Counted from the stretch's first letter, positions 42,179 through 51,691 are shown. The stretch: 64,000 nucleotides of DNA from Anaerolineales bacterium (GCA_030583925.1 CP129482.1:2046001-2110000); one strand, 5' to 3'. Notes: generated from the sequence alone by a model not told the origin. Made by a program: numbers and translations.

Positions 42179-45100
42179 CTAGGGAAGTTTGAATCGCATG
42201 ATGCGATTGTTTCCCGGATCCGTCACCCAGACGAATTCGAGCGGATCTACTGTGATGCCGGTGGGTAAGCCGAATTGGTCGGCGTCTCCGCCAAAATCGC
42301 CCCACGTGCGCACGAATTCACCGGACGATGTAAATTCGATCACGCGGTAACCCTCGGGGTCGGTGATGAAGACGTGATCGTTTCCGTCCACGGCGATGAA
42401 CGGTTTGTTGTTCAGGCTCTGGATATTCCCATCCAGACCGAACCAGCCGTTCACATCCCATTGCGCGAGAGGTTGATACGACACTTCGCCTCCCGCTGAT
42501 TCGACGCGGGCAAACGATTGGACGCGTTGGTTCCACGTGTCGGTGACGTACACCGTGCCGTCGCTTCCCACCGCGACGCCAACCGGCTCGTCGAATTGAC
42601 CGGGATCGAATCCCCCGGAGCCAAATTCGGTGAGGTAATTCCCGTTCGAGTCGTATACGAGGACGCGCTTGTTGCCGGTATCCGCGACGAAGACGCGCCC
42701 ATCTGAATCTACCGCAATGCCGCGCGGTCCCCAGAAGAAGTATTCCGAGTTGGGGGTTTCCGGTGATGGCTGACCGAACTCTCCCCACATTTTGATCGAG
42801 CGTCCATCCGGCGTAAATTTTTGCACGCGATGATTCCACGTGTCGGTCACGTACACCGAGCCGTCGGGTCCAACTGCCACCCCCCATGGCTCGAAGAAAG
42901 AGCCGATCGGCGCCTCGCCCGTGCTCAAATCTCCGAAGGAGCCCCATGTATTGAGCAGGCTTCCATCGGATGCAATGTGAAGGATGCGGTGATTGTTTGA
43001 GTCCGCGATGTAAAGATCGTCGTTGCGCCCGGCGGCGATGGAGTGCGGCGCATTCAGCCCCAACGGCGGATAATTTTCACTGCCGAAGATTTGATCCGCC
43101 ACAAGGGTGATGGCGCCAGCCGCATAGGGGTCCGAGGCGAGCGGAGCCACAGAAGGTCCGACGCCGTAATTCCAAATCTGCGAAGCCACATCTTTGCGGA
43201 TATAAAGCCTCATCTGGTCTGCCGGATCCCAAGTCGTGAGCGTCATGCGGGTGTTGCCTGTCGCTTGCGCGTAGCGCGTGTAATCGCGGTTGAACCAAAT
43301 ATCGAAGATGCCGGCGCGTATATCTTTGTTGGTGATGGCGTTGAGCACGCGCGCGCGGTCTAACCCGAAGTAATCCTGATTGGGCCACCACATGCGGATG
43401 TAGTCGAAGCGATAGTAGCCGTTGCCGAGCGCCGGGTCAATTTTGTCGAAGTTCTTTTGGTCAACGATCACCGCTACCGCCTCGCGCAAGACGCGCGTGG
43501 GTTGATCGAACGAACGCTGTTGAGTGTAGTCGCGCAAATACCAGACGACGGGCCATGATACGCCGGTGTCGGGCGAGCTGGCGTCGTAAGCGACGATCGC
43601 ATCCAGACCGCCGGTGGTGCGGCGGGAGATCTCCTCCACCTGCGCCATGACTTCCTTGACGCCGCCAGCGCCGTGCGCATATACAAGATATTCAAGCGCA
43701 TCGTTGTAGTTGATGTAATTCGCGCGGAAGGAGGTGCGCGCGGTTTGAAGCGCGAGCAAGCCGAATACCGCCAAAGCCGCGTATCCGATCAACGGCGTGG
43801 AGCGCGGCGCGCGTGAAAGCCAGACGATTCCGCCAATGCTGAAAAGCAGGCTCAAAAACGCGGCGGCAAATTTGATCCCATACGAACCGATCATTGATGT
43901 ATCGGAGCCAGCCGTAGATTGCAAAGAGAGAAGCCACGCGCCGTTCAAAATGCTCGACCCCGCTGAAACCATGATCAACGCGGCGAGTAATAGAATCCCT
44001 AGGCTGGCGAGATCGTTCCGCATCAGTGACCAGAGAATCGTCGCCGAACCGATCATAGTTAGCAATGGCAATATGAAAGCAGATGTGGCTTGCAACTGGT
44101 CAAGCGACGTTCCCTGAAATGGGGGAGTGGCTCCATAGACCGAGCGCAACACACTGAAAACGGAGATCACAAATACTGCGGCAACGAGAAGCGCGATCAA
44201 CGAACGCCACGGCGATTCTTCCGATAGTTTGCCCCTTATCGAACTGATGATTTGGTCCACCGCCCAGCCGGTAAACAACACCATGGGCCACGCCATGTGA
44301 TACGTCAGCCAGGGCATACGTTCGCCCGCCACCGTGAATGCGGCAATAGTGGAAAATGACCACCACGCCATCAAGGCGAAGAAGACTCCAAACATGGATT
44401 CTTTCGCGTCGGGATTCGCCTCCGCTTCTTCCCCCGGTTCGGCTTGTCTCTGCCTGAGCAATTTGTTCAAGCCCAAGCCGATCGCCGCCAGCGTGCCGAT
44501 CGCCGGCAGGAACTCGTACATGGGAATCTGCACCAACACGTAAAAATACTCGGGTTGACTGCCGCGCTCCACGCCTTGCTGAACGAGCCAGTATCCCAGT
44601 GAGCCGACGATGCCGGTGAAGAACCCCGCCGCATTCGTGAAGACGGTTGTAAACAAGATGGTGAACGCGCCCCAATAGAACGCTCCGTATTTCCACCATT
44701 CCCGATTCCACCATTGCCCGATCACGATCGAAAGGATCAAAAAGAGAACAACGAACGCCCCGATGATTATCGTTTGTCGGAGGTCAAGCCCGATCACCGA
44801 CGCCGCATCCGATGGAACAACAATGTTCAGTGGTTTTTCCAGCCACTTGATCGGGAACGGCGTCAGCATCGGCAGCACGAATGTGCCGAGCAATATTATG
44901 AGGTCGAATGACCGTTCCTGTAGCAGATTTCCCCAGCCGTATCCCAGGTAGAGGATGACAACCGCTCCAGCCAGCGCGACGAAGGCGAATCCAAACAGAA
45001 TGGTGGAGGCCGATGTGCCGCCCATAGAGTCCGTGGAAGGCGAAGCGGTTCCGCTGGGGTCCACAGGCATGGCGGTTTCGGTGGCTGATAGCGTTCCGGC

Positions 45101-45847
45101 ATGGCGGTTTACTAAGGCGAATCCCATTCCAACGCTTGCGATCAACGCCGCGGCTGCCAGCGTGACGATGAAAGCGCGGTAATAGTTATATTTTTCCTCC
45201 CACGGTTTGCGCGTGACGCGCGCCAGAAAATAAACGCCGAGGAATAGCAGAGCCTGTGCCGTATAAATGAAAGCGGTTTCTTTTGATGTAAAGTGCAACA
45301 GGGTCGCGGCAGTCACGAACCAGAGATATTTTTTCTCTCCGCTTTCGATGTATCGCAAGATCGAGTACAACAAAAGGATGCCCGAAAAACCGACAAACGA
45401 TTCGTTGCGTACATAACGCCCGTAATACAGCATATACGGCGAGATCACCATCAGGAAGGCGGCAACGATCATTCCCCATGTGCCGAGGTATCTGCGCCAA
45501 TACCAAACCATCCACACGGTGCCAATGCTGAACAGGACGGCTGGGATACGCGCGGTGAAATCCGAAACGCCGAACAGGTAATACGACAACGCCAGGAGGT
45601 GGAATTGATACGGTCCGTGCATCATAGGCGTATGTTGATAGCCCTGTCCGCGATACAAAAGCCATGAAAAATAGGTGTGCAGGCTTTCGTCGTGGCTCAT
45701 CACGCGCGCCCCGAGATCATAAAAGCGCGTGACGAGCGCGAGCAGCATAATACCGGCGAAGAGCGCCATTTCGTTCGTGATCGCCGGCAAGGTGGGATGG
45801 ATAGGGCGTTCGAGCCAGTTGGTTTTTTCGTTTTCCATTGGGTGCAT
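42179..45847 (-). CDS. TIGR03663-like membrane glycosyltransferase fused to NHL beta-propeller
   Basis: A 1222-residue two-part protein. The N-terminal ~650 residues are a polytopic GT39/TIGR03663-like membrane unit (YDLGARVMSHDESLHTYFSW, with the DE loop, YYGRYVRNESFVGFSG, LLHFTSKETAFIY). A linker domain follows (FDYIRMWWPNQDYFGLDRAR). The C-terminal ~320 residues are about six NHL repeats, such as DLYIADSNNHRILHI, SVYVTDTWNHRVQKF, RVFVADTGNKRVLVYD and FVWVTDPGNNRIMRF, enough for a closed propeller outside the cell. It probably modifies a surface glycan, with the propeller binding partner or substrate. Two ATG codons three apart could start it. Confidence 0.82.
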   Translation of the reverse strand: MHPMENEKTNWLERPIHPTLPAITNEMALFAGIMLLALVTRFYDLGARVMSHDESLHTYFSWLLYRGQGYQHTPMMHGPYQFHLLALSYYLFGVSDFTARIPAVLFSIGTVWMVWYWRRYLGTWGMIVAAFLMVISPYMLYYGRYVRNESFVGFSGILLLYSILRYIESGEKKYLWFVTAATLLHFTSKETAFIYTAQALLFLGVYFLARVTRKPWEEKYNYYRAFIVTLAAAALIASVGMGFALVNRHAGTLSATETAMPVDPSGTASPSTDSMGGTSASTILFGFAFVALAGAVVILYLGYGWGNLLQERSFDLIILLGTFVLPMLTPFPIKWLEKPLNIVVPSDAASVIGLDLRQTIIIGAFVVLFLILSIVIGQWWNREWWKYGAFYWGAFTILFTTVFTNAAGFFTGIVGSLGYWLVQQGVERGSQPEYFYVLVQIPMYEFLPAIGTLAAIGLGLNKLLRQRQAEPGEEAEANPDAKESMFGVFFALMAWWSFSTIAAFTVAGERMPWLTYHMAWPMVLFTGWAVDQIISSIRGKLSEESPWRSLIALLVAAVFVISVFSVLRSVYGATPPFQGTSLDQLQATSAFILPLLTMIGSATILWSLMRNDLASLGILLLAALIMVSAGSSILNGAWLLSLQSTAGSDTSMIGSYGIKFAAAFLSLLFSIGGIVWLSRAPRSTPLIGYAALAVFGLLALQTARTSFRANYINYNDALEYLVYAHGAGGVKEVMAQVEEISRRTTGGLDAIVAYDASSPDTGVSWPVVWYLRDYTQQRSFDQPTRVLREAVAVIVDQKNFDKIDPALGNGYYRFDYIRMWWPNQDYFGLDRARVLNAITNKDIRAGIFDIWFNRDYTRYAQATGNTRMTLTTWDPADQMRLYIRKDVASQIWNYGVGPSVAPLASDPYAAGAITLVADQIFGSENYPPLGLNAPHSIAAGRNDDLYIADSNNHRILHIASDGSLLNTWGSFGDLSTGEAPIGSFFEPWGVAVGPDGSVYVTDTWNHRVQKFTPDGRSIKMWGEFGQPSPETPNSEYFFWGPRGIAVDSDGRVFVADTGNKRVLVYDSNGNYLTEFGSGGFDPGQFDEPVGVAVGSDGTVYVTDTWNQRVQSFARVESAGGEVSYQPLAQWDVNGWFGLDGNIQSLNNKPFIAVDGNDHVFITDPEGYRVIEFTSSGEFVRTWGDFGGDADQFGLPTGITVDPLEFVWVTDPGNNRIMRFKLP

Positions 45848-45923
45848 TACCTATAAAAGATGGGATGACTTATACATCAATCCGAATGTTCTGACAAGTT
45901 TGCGTATAATTTTTCGTTAATGA

Positions 45924-46589
45924 TTATTGGCCCGGAGTGTATGTTGTCAATTGAAAAATCGGGGTGAGGGTGGTAGTAAATGTGGGCGGATGGGCTGTGA
46001 CCGTCGCAGTTGTTGCGCAGGTCGGGATGACAAGTTCTATTCCTGCGCGTATCGGCGTGGACTTTAGATCGTTCGCGCTCGCGATCCGGTCTTCGCGCGT
46101 TGCAAACTGCCGGGCAATGCTTTCCAATGTGTCATTTTCTTGAGTTACATAAATAATGTTACCGCAGGCTGGCGAGGTTGCCTCGGTTTGCGTCGCTTGT
46201 TGCGATGGTGATGGAATGGGCAAAATATCAAACGGCTGACCCTGATCGGTTTGCTTGTTGGTCATCTCGATCTGCCATGCGCTAAAAATGAACACGACAA
46301 AGATCACGCTTACTATCGCAAAGCGTGTAGCCAATAGCATCTTTGCTTGAGACTTGGATTTGTACTTTCCCAAAATCAAATCCATTGAGAGGGGCAGGGG
46401 ATTCCCTTGCCATTGTTTGCTCATTACGCTTTGCAAAGTGACTTCAACCTCTTTGATCTCACTTGCGTACGCGTTGCAACTCCCGCAAACAGAAAGATGC
46501 TTTATCAGCATTTCTCTCTTCCTTGCGTCTAGCGGATTATCCGTAACGTGCTGAATAAGCCAATGGGCTTCTTCGTGTGTAATTTGCAT
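45924..46589 (-). CDS. Anti-sigma factor with zinc-finger N-terminus, membrane helix and LysM domain
   Basis: A 221-residue protein. The N-terminal HEEAHWLIQHVTDN... followed by HLSVCGSCNAYASEIKE is the anti-sigma zinc-finger (HxxxCxxC) pattern. A transmembrane helix (FAIVSVIFVVFIFSAW, about residues 90-105) is followed by an outside region with a LysM-like domain (IIYVTQENDTLESIARQFAT) and a Thr/Pro-rich end. It abuts the sigma factor gene upstream with no gap. It would hold the sigma factor at the membrane until a wall signal is sensed. Confidence 0.85.
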   Translation of the reverse strand: MQITHEEAHWLIQHVTDNPLDARKREMLIKHLSVCGSCNAYASEIKEVEVTLQSVMSKQWQGNPLPLSMDLILGKYKSKSQAKMLLATRFAIVSVIFVVFIFSAWQIEMTNKQTDQGQPFDILPIPSPSQQATQTEATSPACGNIIYVTQENDTLESIARQFATREDRIASANDLKSTPIRAGIELVIPTCATTATVTAHPPTFTTTLTPIFQLTTYTPGQ

Positions 46590-47192
46590 CTAGTCTCCGT
46601 GTAAATGTTGCAAAGCGATCCTCAATCGCTCGCGGGCAGTATGAAGCCTTGAATGAACCGTACCTTCGCTGATGGAAAGTATTTCAGCGATCTCGGTCGT
46701 GTGGAGGCTTTGAAAATAGCGTAACACTGTGACAATACGGTGCTTTTCATCCAATTCATTGAGAGCGTTCCAAATTGCGGCTTCTTTTTCGGTTTGGATG
46801 ACCGCATCCTCCGGGGAAGAGTGTTTCTGGGCGTCAACTTGAAACAGGGCGCTCAGAGAGCCTTTTAATTTTTCCAATACCTTCCGCTTTCGCAAACGAC
46901 TTCGACTGATATTTAATGCGATCGTGTACACCCAGGCTTTCAGCGATGATCTTTCTTGATACGAAGGCAACGATTTGAGAGCCGCAATGAAAGTTTCCTG
47001 GGTTACTTCGTTCGCTTCACTACGGTCTCGCAGAATAGAAATCGCCAGCCTGAATACGCCTGTTTCGTGTTGGCGCACAAACATCTCAATAGAATACTCA
47101 TCTCCAGCAATGCACCTAGAAATAAGCAGTGACGATTCAGCGGTATCCATGCGCTCTGCATATATATCGTGTGCGGAAGTAAAAACCTTCAT
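46590..47192 (-). CDS. ECF-type RNA polymerase sigma factor
   Basis: A 200-residue sigma-70-family factor. Region 2 is visible as LAISILRDRSEANEVTQETF and region 4 as IVTVLRYFQSLHTTEIAEIL followed by SISEGTVHSRLHTARERLRI. A second in-frame ATG at 47147 (MDTAESSLL) could be the true start and is compatible with the family's usual length; no strong ribosome site settles it. The gene directly precedes the anti-sigma gene. The N-terminal extension (MKVFTSAHDIYAER) is not typical. Confidence 0.88.
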   Translation of the reverse strand: MKVFTSAHDIYAERMDTAESSLLISRCIAGDEYSIEMFVRQHETGVFRLAISILRDRSEANEVTQETFIAALKSLPSYQERSSLKAWVYTIALNISRSRLRKRKVLEKLKGSLSALFQVDAQKHSSPEDAVIQTEKEAAIWNALNELDEKHRIVTVLRYFQSLHTTEIAEILSISEGTVHSRLHTARERLRIALQHLHGD

Positions 47193-47255
47193 GATTTTTA
47201 GGCTCTTTAGAGTTTGCGTGTAGTCAGTAATCTACACATTACCTAGAGAAAAATC

Positions 47256-48341
47256 TCACCCATAAATAAATCCAGCCAATTGACCGCACCCCGCGTGGAT
47301 ATCGATCCCGCGTCTCATGCGGATCGTACACGGAATCCCAGCCTGCTCCAGCGCCTCTTTGAACTTTGCCGCCCGCTCGCGTGACGTGGCTTGACCGCTG
47401 TAGCCCGTAGTGGGGTTGAGGGGGATGGCGTTGACATGACACAACAAACCTTTGAGCCGCACAGCGAGTTTCTTTGCGACTTCAGGCGAATCATTGACTC
47501 CGTTTATCAATGCCCATTCAAAGGTGACTCGACGATGCGTCTGCGCGACGTAATATTGGCACGCTTCGATCACATCGTTAATTTTGTAGCGTTTATTGAC
47601 GGGCAGCATCGCCACGCGTGATTCATCGTCCGCCGCGTGGAGGGAGATGGCGAGGTTCACCTGCCGCTTCTCGTCCGCGAAACGTCGAATTTGGGGAACC
47701 AGTCCCACCGTCGAGATGGTGAAGCGGCGCGCCCCGAAGTTGAATCCGTTCGAGTCGTTGAGTCGGTCAACCGCCGCCATCGTGTTGTCGTAGTTATGAA
47801 AGGGTTCGCCCATGCCCATGAGGACGATGTTCGTCACCGATTCGTTCGCATCTTTCAACATGCGCGCATAATACAAAACCTGCGCGACGATCTCGCCGCT
47901 GGAAAGATGCCGCTTGAATCCCATTTGCCCCGTCGCGCAAAAAACGCATCCCATCGCACAGCCCGCCTGCGTGGAGATACATAGCGTTCGACGATTCTTT
48001 GCGCCGCGTCCACTAGGTGAGGATGTGATCTGCGGGTTATCTGCCGGGTCGCCATATCTCATCAACACGGCTTCGATCAAGTTTTTATCGGGGAGTTGAA
48101 ACAGCGTTTTACGTGTAAAGCCATCAGACGAATCAAGATACGTGTTGACGTTGAACGGCATGAACGAAACGTTTTCTTCTAATTTTGTTCGCAGGGATTT
48201 CGACAAATTTGTGAATTGCTCTGGCGAATCGTACAAATGTTGATACAAGCCCTGCCAGATTTGCTTTGCGCGATAGGCGGGCTCGTCCCATTCTTGCAAC
48301 AAGCGTGTGATCGAATCCAAATCAAGATCGTAGATCAACAT
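47256..48341 (-). CDS. rlmN: Dual-specificity 23S rRNA/tRNA A2-methyltransferase RlmN
   Basis: A 361-residue radical-SAM enzyme methylating A2503 of 23S rRNA and A37 of some tRNAs. The N-terminus (LLQEWDEPAYRAKQIWQGLY) and the 4Fe-4S motif QAGCAMGCVFCATGQMG are present, as are NIVLMGMGEPFHNYDN, STVGLVPQIRRFA and the closing Cys-containing VRMRRGIDIHAGCGQLAG (written from its residues). Between RYGDPAD and the radical-SAM motif there is an extra stretch, NPQITSSPSGRGAKN, that may be a repeat in frame. Confidence 0.94.
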   Translation of the reverse strand: MLIYDLDLDSITRLLQEWDEPAYRAKQIWQGLYQHLYDSPEQFTNLSKSLRTKLEENVSFMPFNVNTYLDSSDGFTRKTLFQLPDKNLIEAVLMRYGDPADNPQITSSPSGRGAKNRRTLCISTQAGCAMGCVFCATGQMGFKRHLSSGEIVAQVLYYARMLKDANESVTNIVLMGMGEPFHNYDNTMAAVDRLNDSNGFNFGARRFTISTVGLVPQIRRFADEKRQVNLAISLHAADDESRVAMLPVNKRYKINDVIEACQYYVAQTHRRVTFEWALINGVNDSPEVAKKLAVRLKGLLCHVNAIPLNPTTGYSGQATSRERAAKFKEALEQAGIPCTIRMRRGIDIHAGCGQLAGFIYG

Positions 48342-48347
48342 GGCAAT

Positions 48348-49133
48348 TTAACCGACCAAACTTGCGAGATCATCGGCGATGATATCAATCTTCGGCGCCC
48401 ACGCCTCCGCTTGCGCGCGGGTGGACACCCCGCTCAACACCAGCGCGCATAGACAACCAACCGCCTGACCCGCGGCAATGTCAGTCTCGAGTCTGTCGCC
48501 GACAACGAGAGTTTCATCTTTGCTCGTGCCGAGTCGTTCAAGCGCGAGTTCCATCATGAACGGAAACGGCTTGCCCGCATAAATTGGCTCGACATTTGTC
48601 GCCGTGGTGATAACCGAAATCCACGCACCCGCGCCTGGTATTTCTCCGCGTGGGGTGGGGAAGGTCTTGTCAGGATTCGTCGCGTAAAACGGGACGCCGC
48701 GCCGCACGAGCAGAGTCGCTTCGCGCATCTTCTCGAAATTGATCTCGCGGTCAATGCCCATCGCAACAATTTGCGCCTCTTCCGCAGACTCAATGGGCAA
48801 AATCTCGAACCCCTTTTCTTCCAGCGCGACGCGCATCCCATCTTCGCCGATCATAAACATTTTCGTTCCGCGCTTGAAAGTGTGACTGAGCAAGTGCGCC
48901 AATCCTTGCGCAGATGTGACGACCTGTTGCGTCGAAACGTGCACGCCAAGTTTTTCCAGCGTCGTCACATATTGCTCAGGCGTTTTTGTCCCGTTGTTGG
49001 TGGCGAAGACGTATATAAATCCGCGCGCTTCGATGCGTTTGAAAATTTCAGGCAAATTGCCGATCGGCGCGTCCGACCGCCAGATCACGCCGTCCATGTC
49101 GAGGATGAGGGCTTTGATATTCGATGGCAACAT
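48348..49133 (-). CDS. HAD-IIA family phosphatase (NagD-like)
   Basis: A 261-residue HAD hydrolase. Motif I is LDMDGVIWRSDAPIG (nucleophile Asp), motif II FATNNGTKTPEQY, motif III/lysine in AGKPFPFMMELALE, and motif IV VVGDRLETDIAAGQ. The cap with ATNNGT identifies subclass IIA, which includes NagD, phosphoglycolate and p-nitrophenyl phosphatases. The exact phosphate ester is unknown. It ends 6 bases before rlmN and is read in the same direction. Confidence 0.85.
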   Translation of the reverse strand: MLPSNIKALILDMDGVIWRSDAPIGNLPEIFKRIEARGFIYVFATNNGTKTPEQYVTTLEKLGVHVSTQQVVTSAQGLAHLLSHTFKRGTKMFMIGEDGMRVALEEKGFEILPIESAEEAQIVAMGIDREINFEKMREATLLVRRGVPFYATNPDKTFPTPRGEIPGAGAWISVITTATNVEPIYAGKPFPFMMELALERLGTSKDETLVVGDRLETDIAAGQAVGCLCALVLSGVSTRAQAEAWAPKIDIIADDLASLVG

Positions 49134-49159
49134 AGTCCGCGATTATAACGTCAAACAAA

Positions 49160-49185
49160 CAGCCCGCCGATTTCTCAGCGGGCTG
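49160..49185 (-). terminator. Terminator of the clpP transcript
   Basis: On the minus strand CAGCCCGC pairs with GCGGGCTG around a short loop, followed by TTTGTTTG. It lies between clpP and the HAD gene and ends the tig-clpP unit. Confidence 0.75.
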
Positions 49186-49186
49186 C

Positions 49187-49245
49187 AACTAGCCAACTAG
49201 TAAACTAGCAAACTAGCAAACTAGTTAACTAATAAACTACTTAAC
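49187..49245. repeat. AACTAG-type low-complexity tandem repeat
   Basis: AACTAGCCAACTAGTAAACT and AGCAAACTAGCAAACTAGTT, AACTAATAAACTACTTAAC. Eight or so copies of a seven- to eight-base unit lie between clpP and its terminator, overlapping the stop of clpP. It is filler of the kind also seen elsewhere in this window. Confidence 0.8.
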
Positions 49246-49845
49246 TTTCTCTGGCACCTCAAGCACCTGATCCACCAAACCATATTCAACCGCTTGCTTC
49301 GCCTCGAGATAGTAATCGCGGTCGCTATCGCGCTCGATCACTTCAAGCGGCTGGTTGGTGTGCTTTGCAAGAATGCCGAGCAACAACGCTTTCAAACGCA
49401 GGATCTGTTTCGCTTGAATTTCAATGTCAGTCGCTTGTCCTTGCGCACCGCCGAGAGGCTGGTGCATGTGGATGGTCGCGTTCGGAAGGGCGTAGCGTCT
49501 GCCTTTCGTGCCAGCCGCCAGCAACACGGTCCCAAACGACGCGGTGACGCCGACCGCCACTGTGCTGATCGGGTTCGAGATCATCTGCATCGTGTCGTAG
49601 ATCGCCAGCCCCGCGTAGATCACGCCGCCTGGCGAATTGATGTACATCTGAATTTCTTTTTCAGGGTCTTCGTGATTCAAAAACAGCAACTGCGCCACGA
49701 TCACGTTCGCCACTTGGTCGTCGATCGGCGTGCCGAGAAAAATGATGCGCTCTTTGAGCAACAGCGAGTAAATGTCATACGCCCGCTCGCCGCGGCCCGT
49801 ATTTTCCACAACCATCGGGACGATATTTTTGAAATTGGGAATCAT
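49237..49845 (-). CDS. clpP: ATP-dependent Clp protease proteolytic subunit
   Basis: A 202-residue S14 serine peptidase. The catalytic Ser lies in [17 protein letters not shown], His in [16 protein letters not shown], and Asp in [20 protein letters not shown]. The [20 protein letters not shown] start is typical. It degrades unfolded substrates with a Clp ATPase (not in the window). GGAGACAAGATATG is a good ribosome site. It lies downstream of tig in the same direction, as in many bacteria. Confidence 0.95.
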   Translation of the reverse strand: MIPNFKNIVPMVVENTGRGERAYDIYSLLLKERIIFLGTPIDDQVANVIVAQLLFLNHEDPEKEIQMYINSPGGVIYAGLAIYDTMQMISNPISTVAVGVTASFGTVLLAAGTKGRRYALPNATIHMHQPLGGAQGQATDIEIQAKQILRLKALLLGILAKHTNQPLEVIERDSDRDYYLEAKQAVEYGLVDQVLEVPEKVK

Positions 49846-49898
49846 ATCTTGTCTCCTTTAAATTGGGACGATGATACTGTTCATGTATTGGATTTTCA

Positions 49899-51398
49899 TT
49901 AACTCTTTGTTTCGGCTTCGGATGAAGACTCGACTTCGCTCACGGGGGCAGACGATTCGGCTTCCGCTTTTTCATTTTCGGATGACGAGCCCGCTTCATT
50001 CGACGGGACGGCTGTCTCAGCCTCGGCGGCTTTCGCGTCCTCTTCCGCCTTCTTCGCGGCGGCTTCGGCTTTTCGCTCCTCAGGCGATTTGTACTCGCCC
50101 ACCGCAATAGACTTCAACATGTCCAACGCGCGGCGAGTGAGAACGCGGTTCGCCGATTCCATCGCCACCGCTTGCGCCAACTGCTGTTGACCTTTCTTGC
50201 CGCCGCGCACTTTGCCAAAATCCATGCCTTGCATGGCGAGCGCGTTCAACGTCTGGTTGAATTCGCTGTCGAGCGATTCGTTGTCCACTTCGAGTTCTTC
50301 CTTGCGGACAATCTCATCGAGAATCAACGAACGTTCAAAGCGTTTCTTTGCAACAGGCTTCGCTTCCTCTTCGATGAATTTCTCGCGCGTGGTGTTTTGC
50401 AGTTTGAAATAAGTTTCCAGATCCATGCCTTGATGCGAAAGGCGATGGGTCAGGTCTTCAAGTACATGTTCGCCCTCGTGGTCGAGCGCGGTTTGGTGAT
50501 ATTTGAAGGTCGCGCCCTCTTTGATCTTTTCGATCAAATCAACGAAGTATTTGTCGTCGTAATTTGCTTGCGAGCGGGCTTCCACATCCTTTGCCACGCT
50601 TTCGCGCAAGGCGTCGAGCGTCTCGCCCGCGCCGACCGTCTTAGCAAATTCATCGTCGAGTTCGGGCAATGTCACCGCGCGGACAGTTTTCACGGTAACG
50701 GTCATCTCCGCGCTTTTTCCCTTTAATTCTTCAAGGTCGTGGTCGGCAGGGAATTCGTGTGTAATCGTCTTTGTCTCGCCAGGCTTCATGCCTACAAGTT
50801 GTTTGGCGAACCCTGTAAAGGGCCATTCGGTCTCGCGGTCATCTTTGCGGACGACAGCCGCAAACCCCGTTCGCTTCAATTCCACAGTTTCCGAGTCGAC
50901 GTCCACCAAAACGTAATCGCCCTCTTGCACTTCGCGCTCGACGGTTTCGGTTGTCGCGTACATTTGGCGCAATTCGTCCATCGCCGCGTCAACTTCCCCG
51001 TCGGCTGGACCCGTCCATTCGTAGGGCATCCGAATCGAATGATAGTCGCCCAAATCCACGGTGGGCGCGAGCGGCACTTTGAAGATCAACTTCGGCGGGT
51101 CGAGCGATTCGATGTTTTCCAGCCGCCCAGACGCGCCAGGTTCCACATCCGCTTCTTTGAGGATGTTCGAATATTCGGCGTCAATGAAAAAATCAATGGC
51201 TTGTTCGACGATGGCTTGTTCGCCGTAATTCAATACGACCATGTGATACGGCGCTTTGCCAGGACGGAACCCCGCGATCTTGCCGCGCTCCGATATTTTG
51301 CGCGCCGCGCGGCGTTTGTAGGTGTCCATCAATTCGGGTTCTACTTCAACCACAAGTTTCGCTTCATGGTTCTCTTCGATTGTCTTTTCGATTTTCAA
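49899..51398 (-). CDS. tig: Trigger factor (ribosome-associated chaperone)
   Basis: A 499-residue trigger factor. The ribosome-binding N-domain has RAARKISERGKIAGFRPGKA (the GFRxGK signature), the PPIase domain VQEGDYVLVDVDSE and FTGFAKQLVGMKPG, and a helical C-domain follows. The last 60 residues are a low-complexity Ala/Glu/Ser-rich acidic tail (AAAKKAEEDAKAAEAE then SSENEKAEAESSAP), longer than in E. coli. It binds nascent chains at the ribosome exit and is cotranscribed with clpP. Confidence 0.95.
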   Translation of the reverse strand: MKIEKTIEENHEAKLVVEVEPELMDTYKRRAARKISERGKIAGFRPGKAPYHMVVLNYGEQAIVEQAIDFFIDAEYSNILKEADVEPGASGRLENIESLDPPKLIFKVPLAPTVDLGDYHSIRMPYEWTGPADGEVDAAMDELRQMYATTETVEREVQEGDYVLVDVDSETVELKRTGFAAVVRKDDRETEWPFTGFAKQLVGMKPGETKTITHEFPADHDLEELKGKSAEMTVTVKTVRAVTLPELDDEFAKTVGAGETLDALRESVAKDVEARSQANYDDKYFVDLIEKIKEGATFKYHQTALDHEGEHVLEDLTHRLSHQGMDLETYFKLQNTTREKFIEEEAKPVAKKRFERSLILDEIVRKEELEVDNESLDSEFNQTLNALAMQGMDFGKVRGGKKGQQQLAQAVAMESANRVLTRRALDMLKSIAVGEYKSPEERKAEAAAKKAEEDAKAAEAETAVPSNEAGSSSENEKAEAESSAPVSEVESSSEAETKS

Positions 51399-51411
51399 TG
51401 TAACCTCAATA

Positions 51412-51492
51412 TGTCATTGCGAGGAGCGATTTCTGCGACGAGGCAATCTCATGATTCGAGGAGATTGCTTCGCCTTTCAGGCTCGCAATGAC
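51412..51492. repeat. Family A palindromic repeat, copy 3
   Basis: TGTCATTGCGAGGAGCGA and the right arm GCTCGCAATGACG flank AGGCAATCTC / GAGATTGCTTCG. It lies between the tig start and tRNA-Leu. Confidence 0.9.
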
Positions 51493-51502
51493 GGCTTGCA
51501 GA

Positions 51503-51584
51503 TGGGGACGGAGAGGGTCGAACTCTCAAGCCTCGCGGCACAGCATCCTAAGTGCTGCGTGTCTGCCAATTCCACCACGTCCCC
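51503..51584 (-). tRNA. tRNA-Leu (TAG)
   Basis: On the minus strand GGGGACG pairs with CGTCCCC. The anticodon arm CAGCA-CTTAGGA-TGCTG carries TAG, a long variable arm typical of class II tRNA follows, and the T-arm is GAGAGTTCGACCCTCTC. The discriminator is A73 (51503). CCA is not encoded. Confidence 0.94.
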
Positions 51585-51631
51585 TTGCGGTGAATGCGGC
51601 GAAATTATACCTGCTAATTTACGATTTCTGA

Positions 51632-51659
51632 TTGACGAATTTATTTTGGTGAGTATAAT
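51632..51659 (+). promoter_or_regulatory. Strong sigma-70-type promoter of the BMC operon
   Basis: TTGACG (51632-51637), 16-base spacer, TATAAT (51654-51659). It lies 33 bases before the first start codon of the ethanolamine locus and is the best promoter match in the window. Its right end directly precedes the ribosome site of the first gene. Confidence 0.8.
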
Positions 51660-51691
51660 CCAGCGCTTGATGCATATCTTGGAGTATTCAT

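Noticed and set aside
49187..49245. CRISPR-like or minisatellite array (AACTAG units)
   Set aside because: The unit is only seven to eight bases, irregular, and in a gap between clpP and its terminator; low-complexity filler explains it.
51585..51691. Cobalamin riboswitch in the operon leader
   Set aside because: The stretch between tRNA-Leu and the first start codon is too short and lacks the B12-box; it contains only the promoter and a ribosome site.
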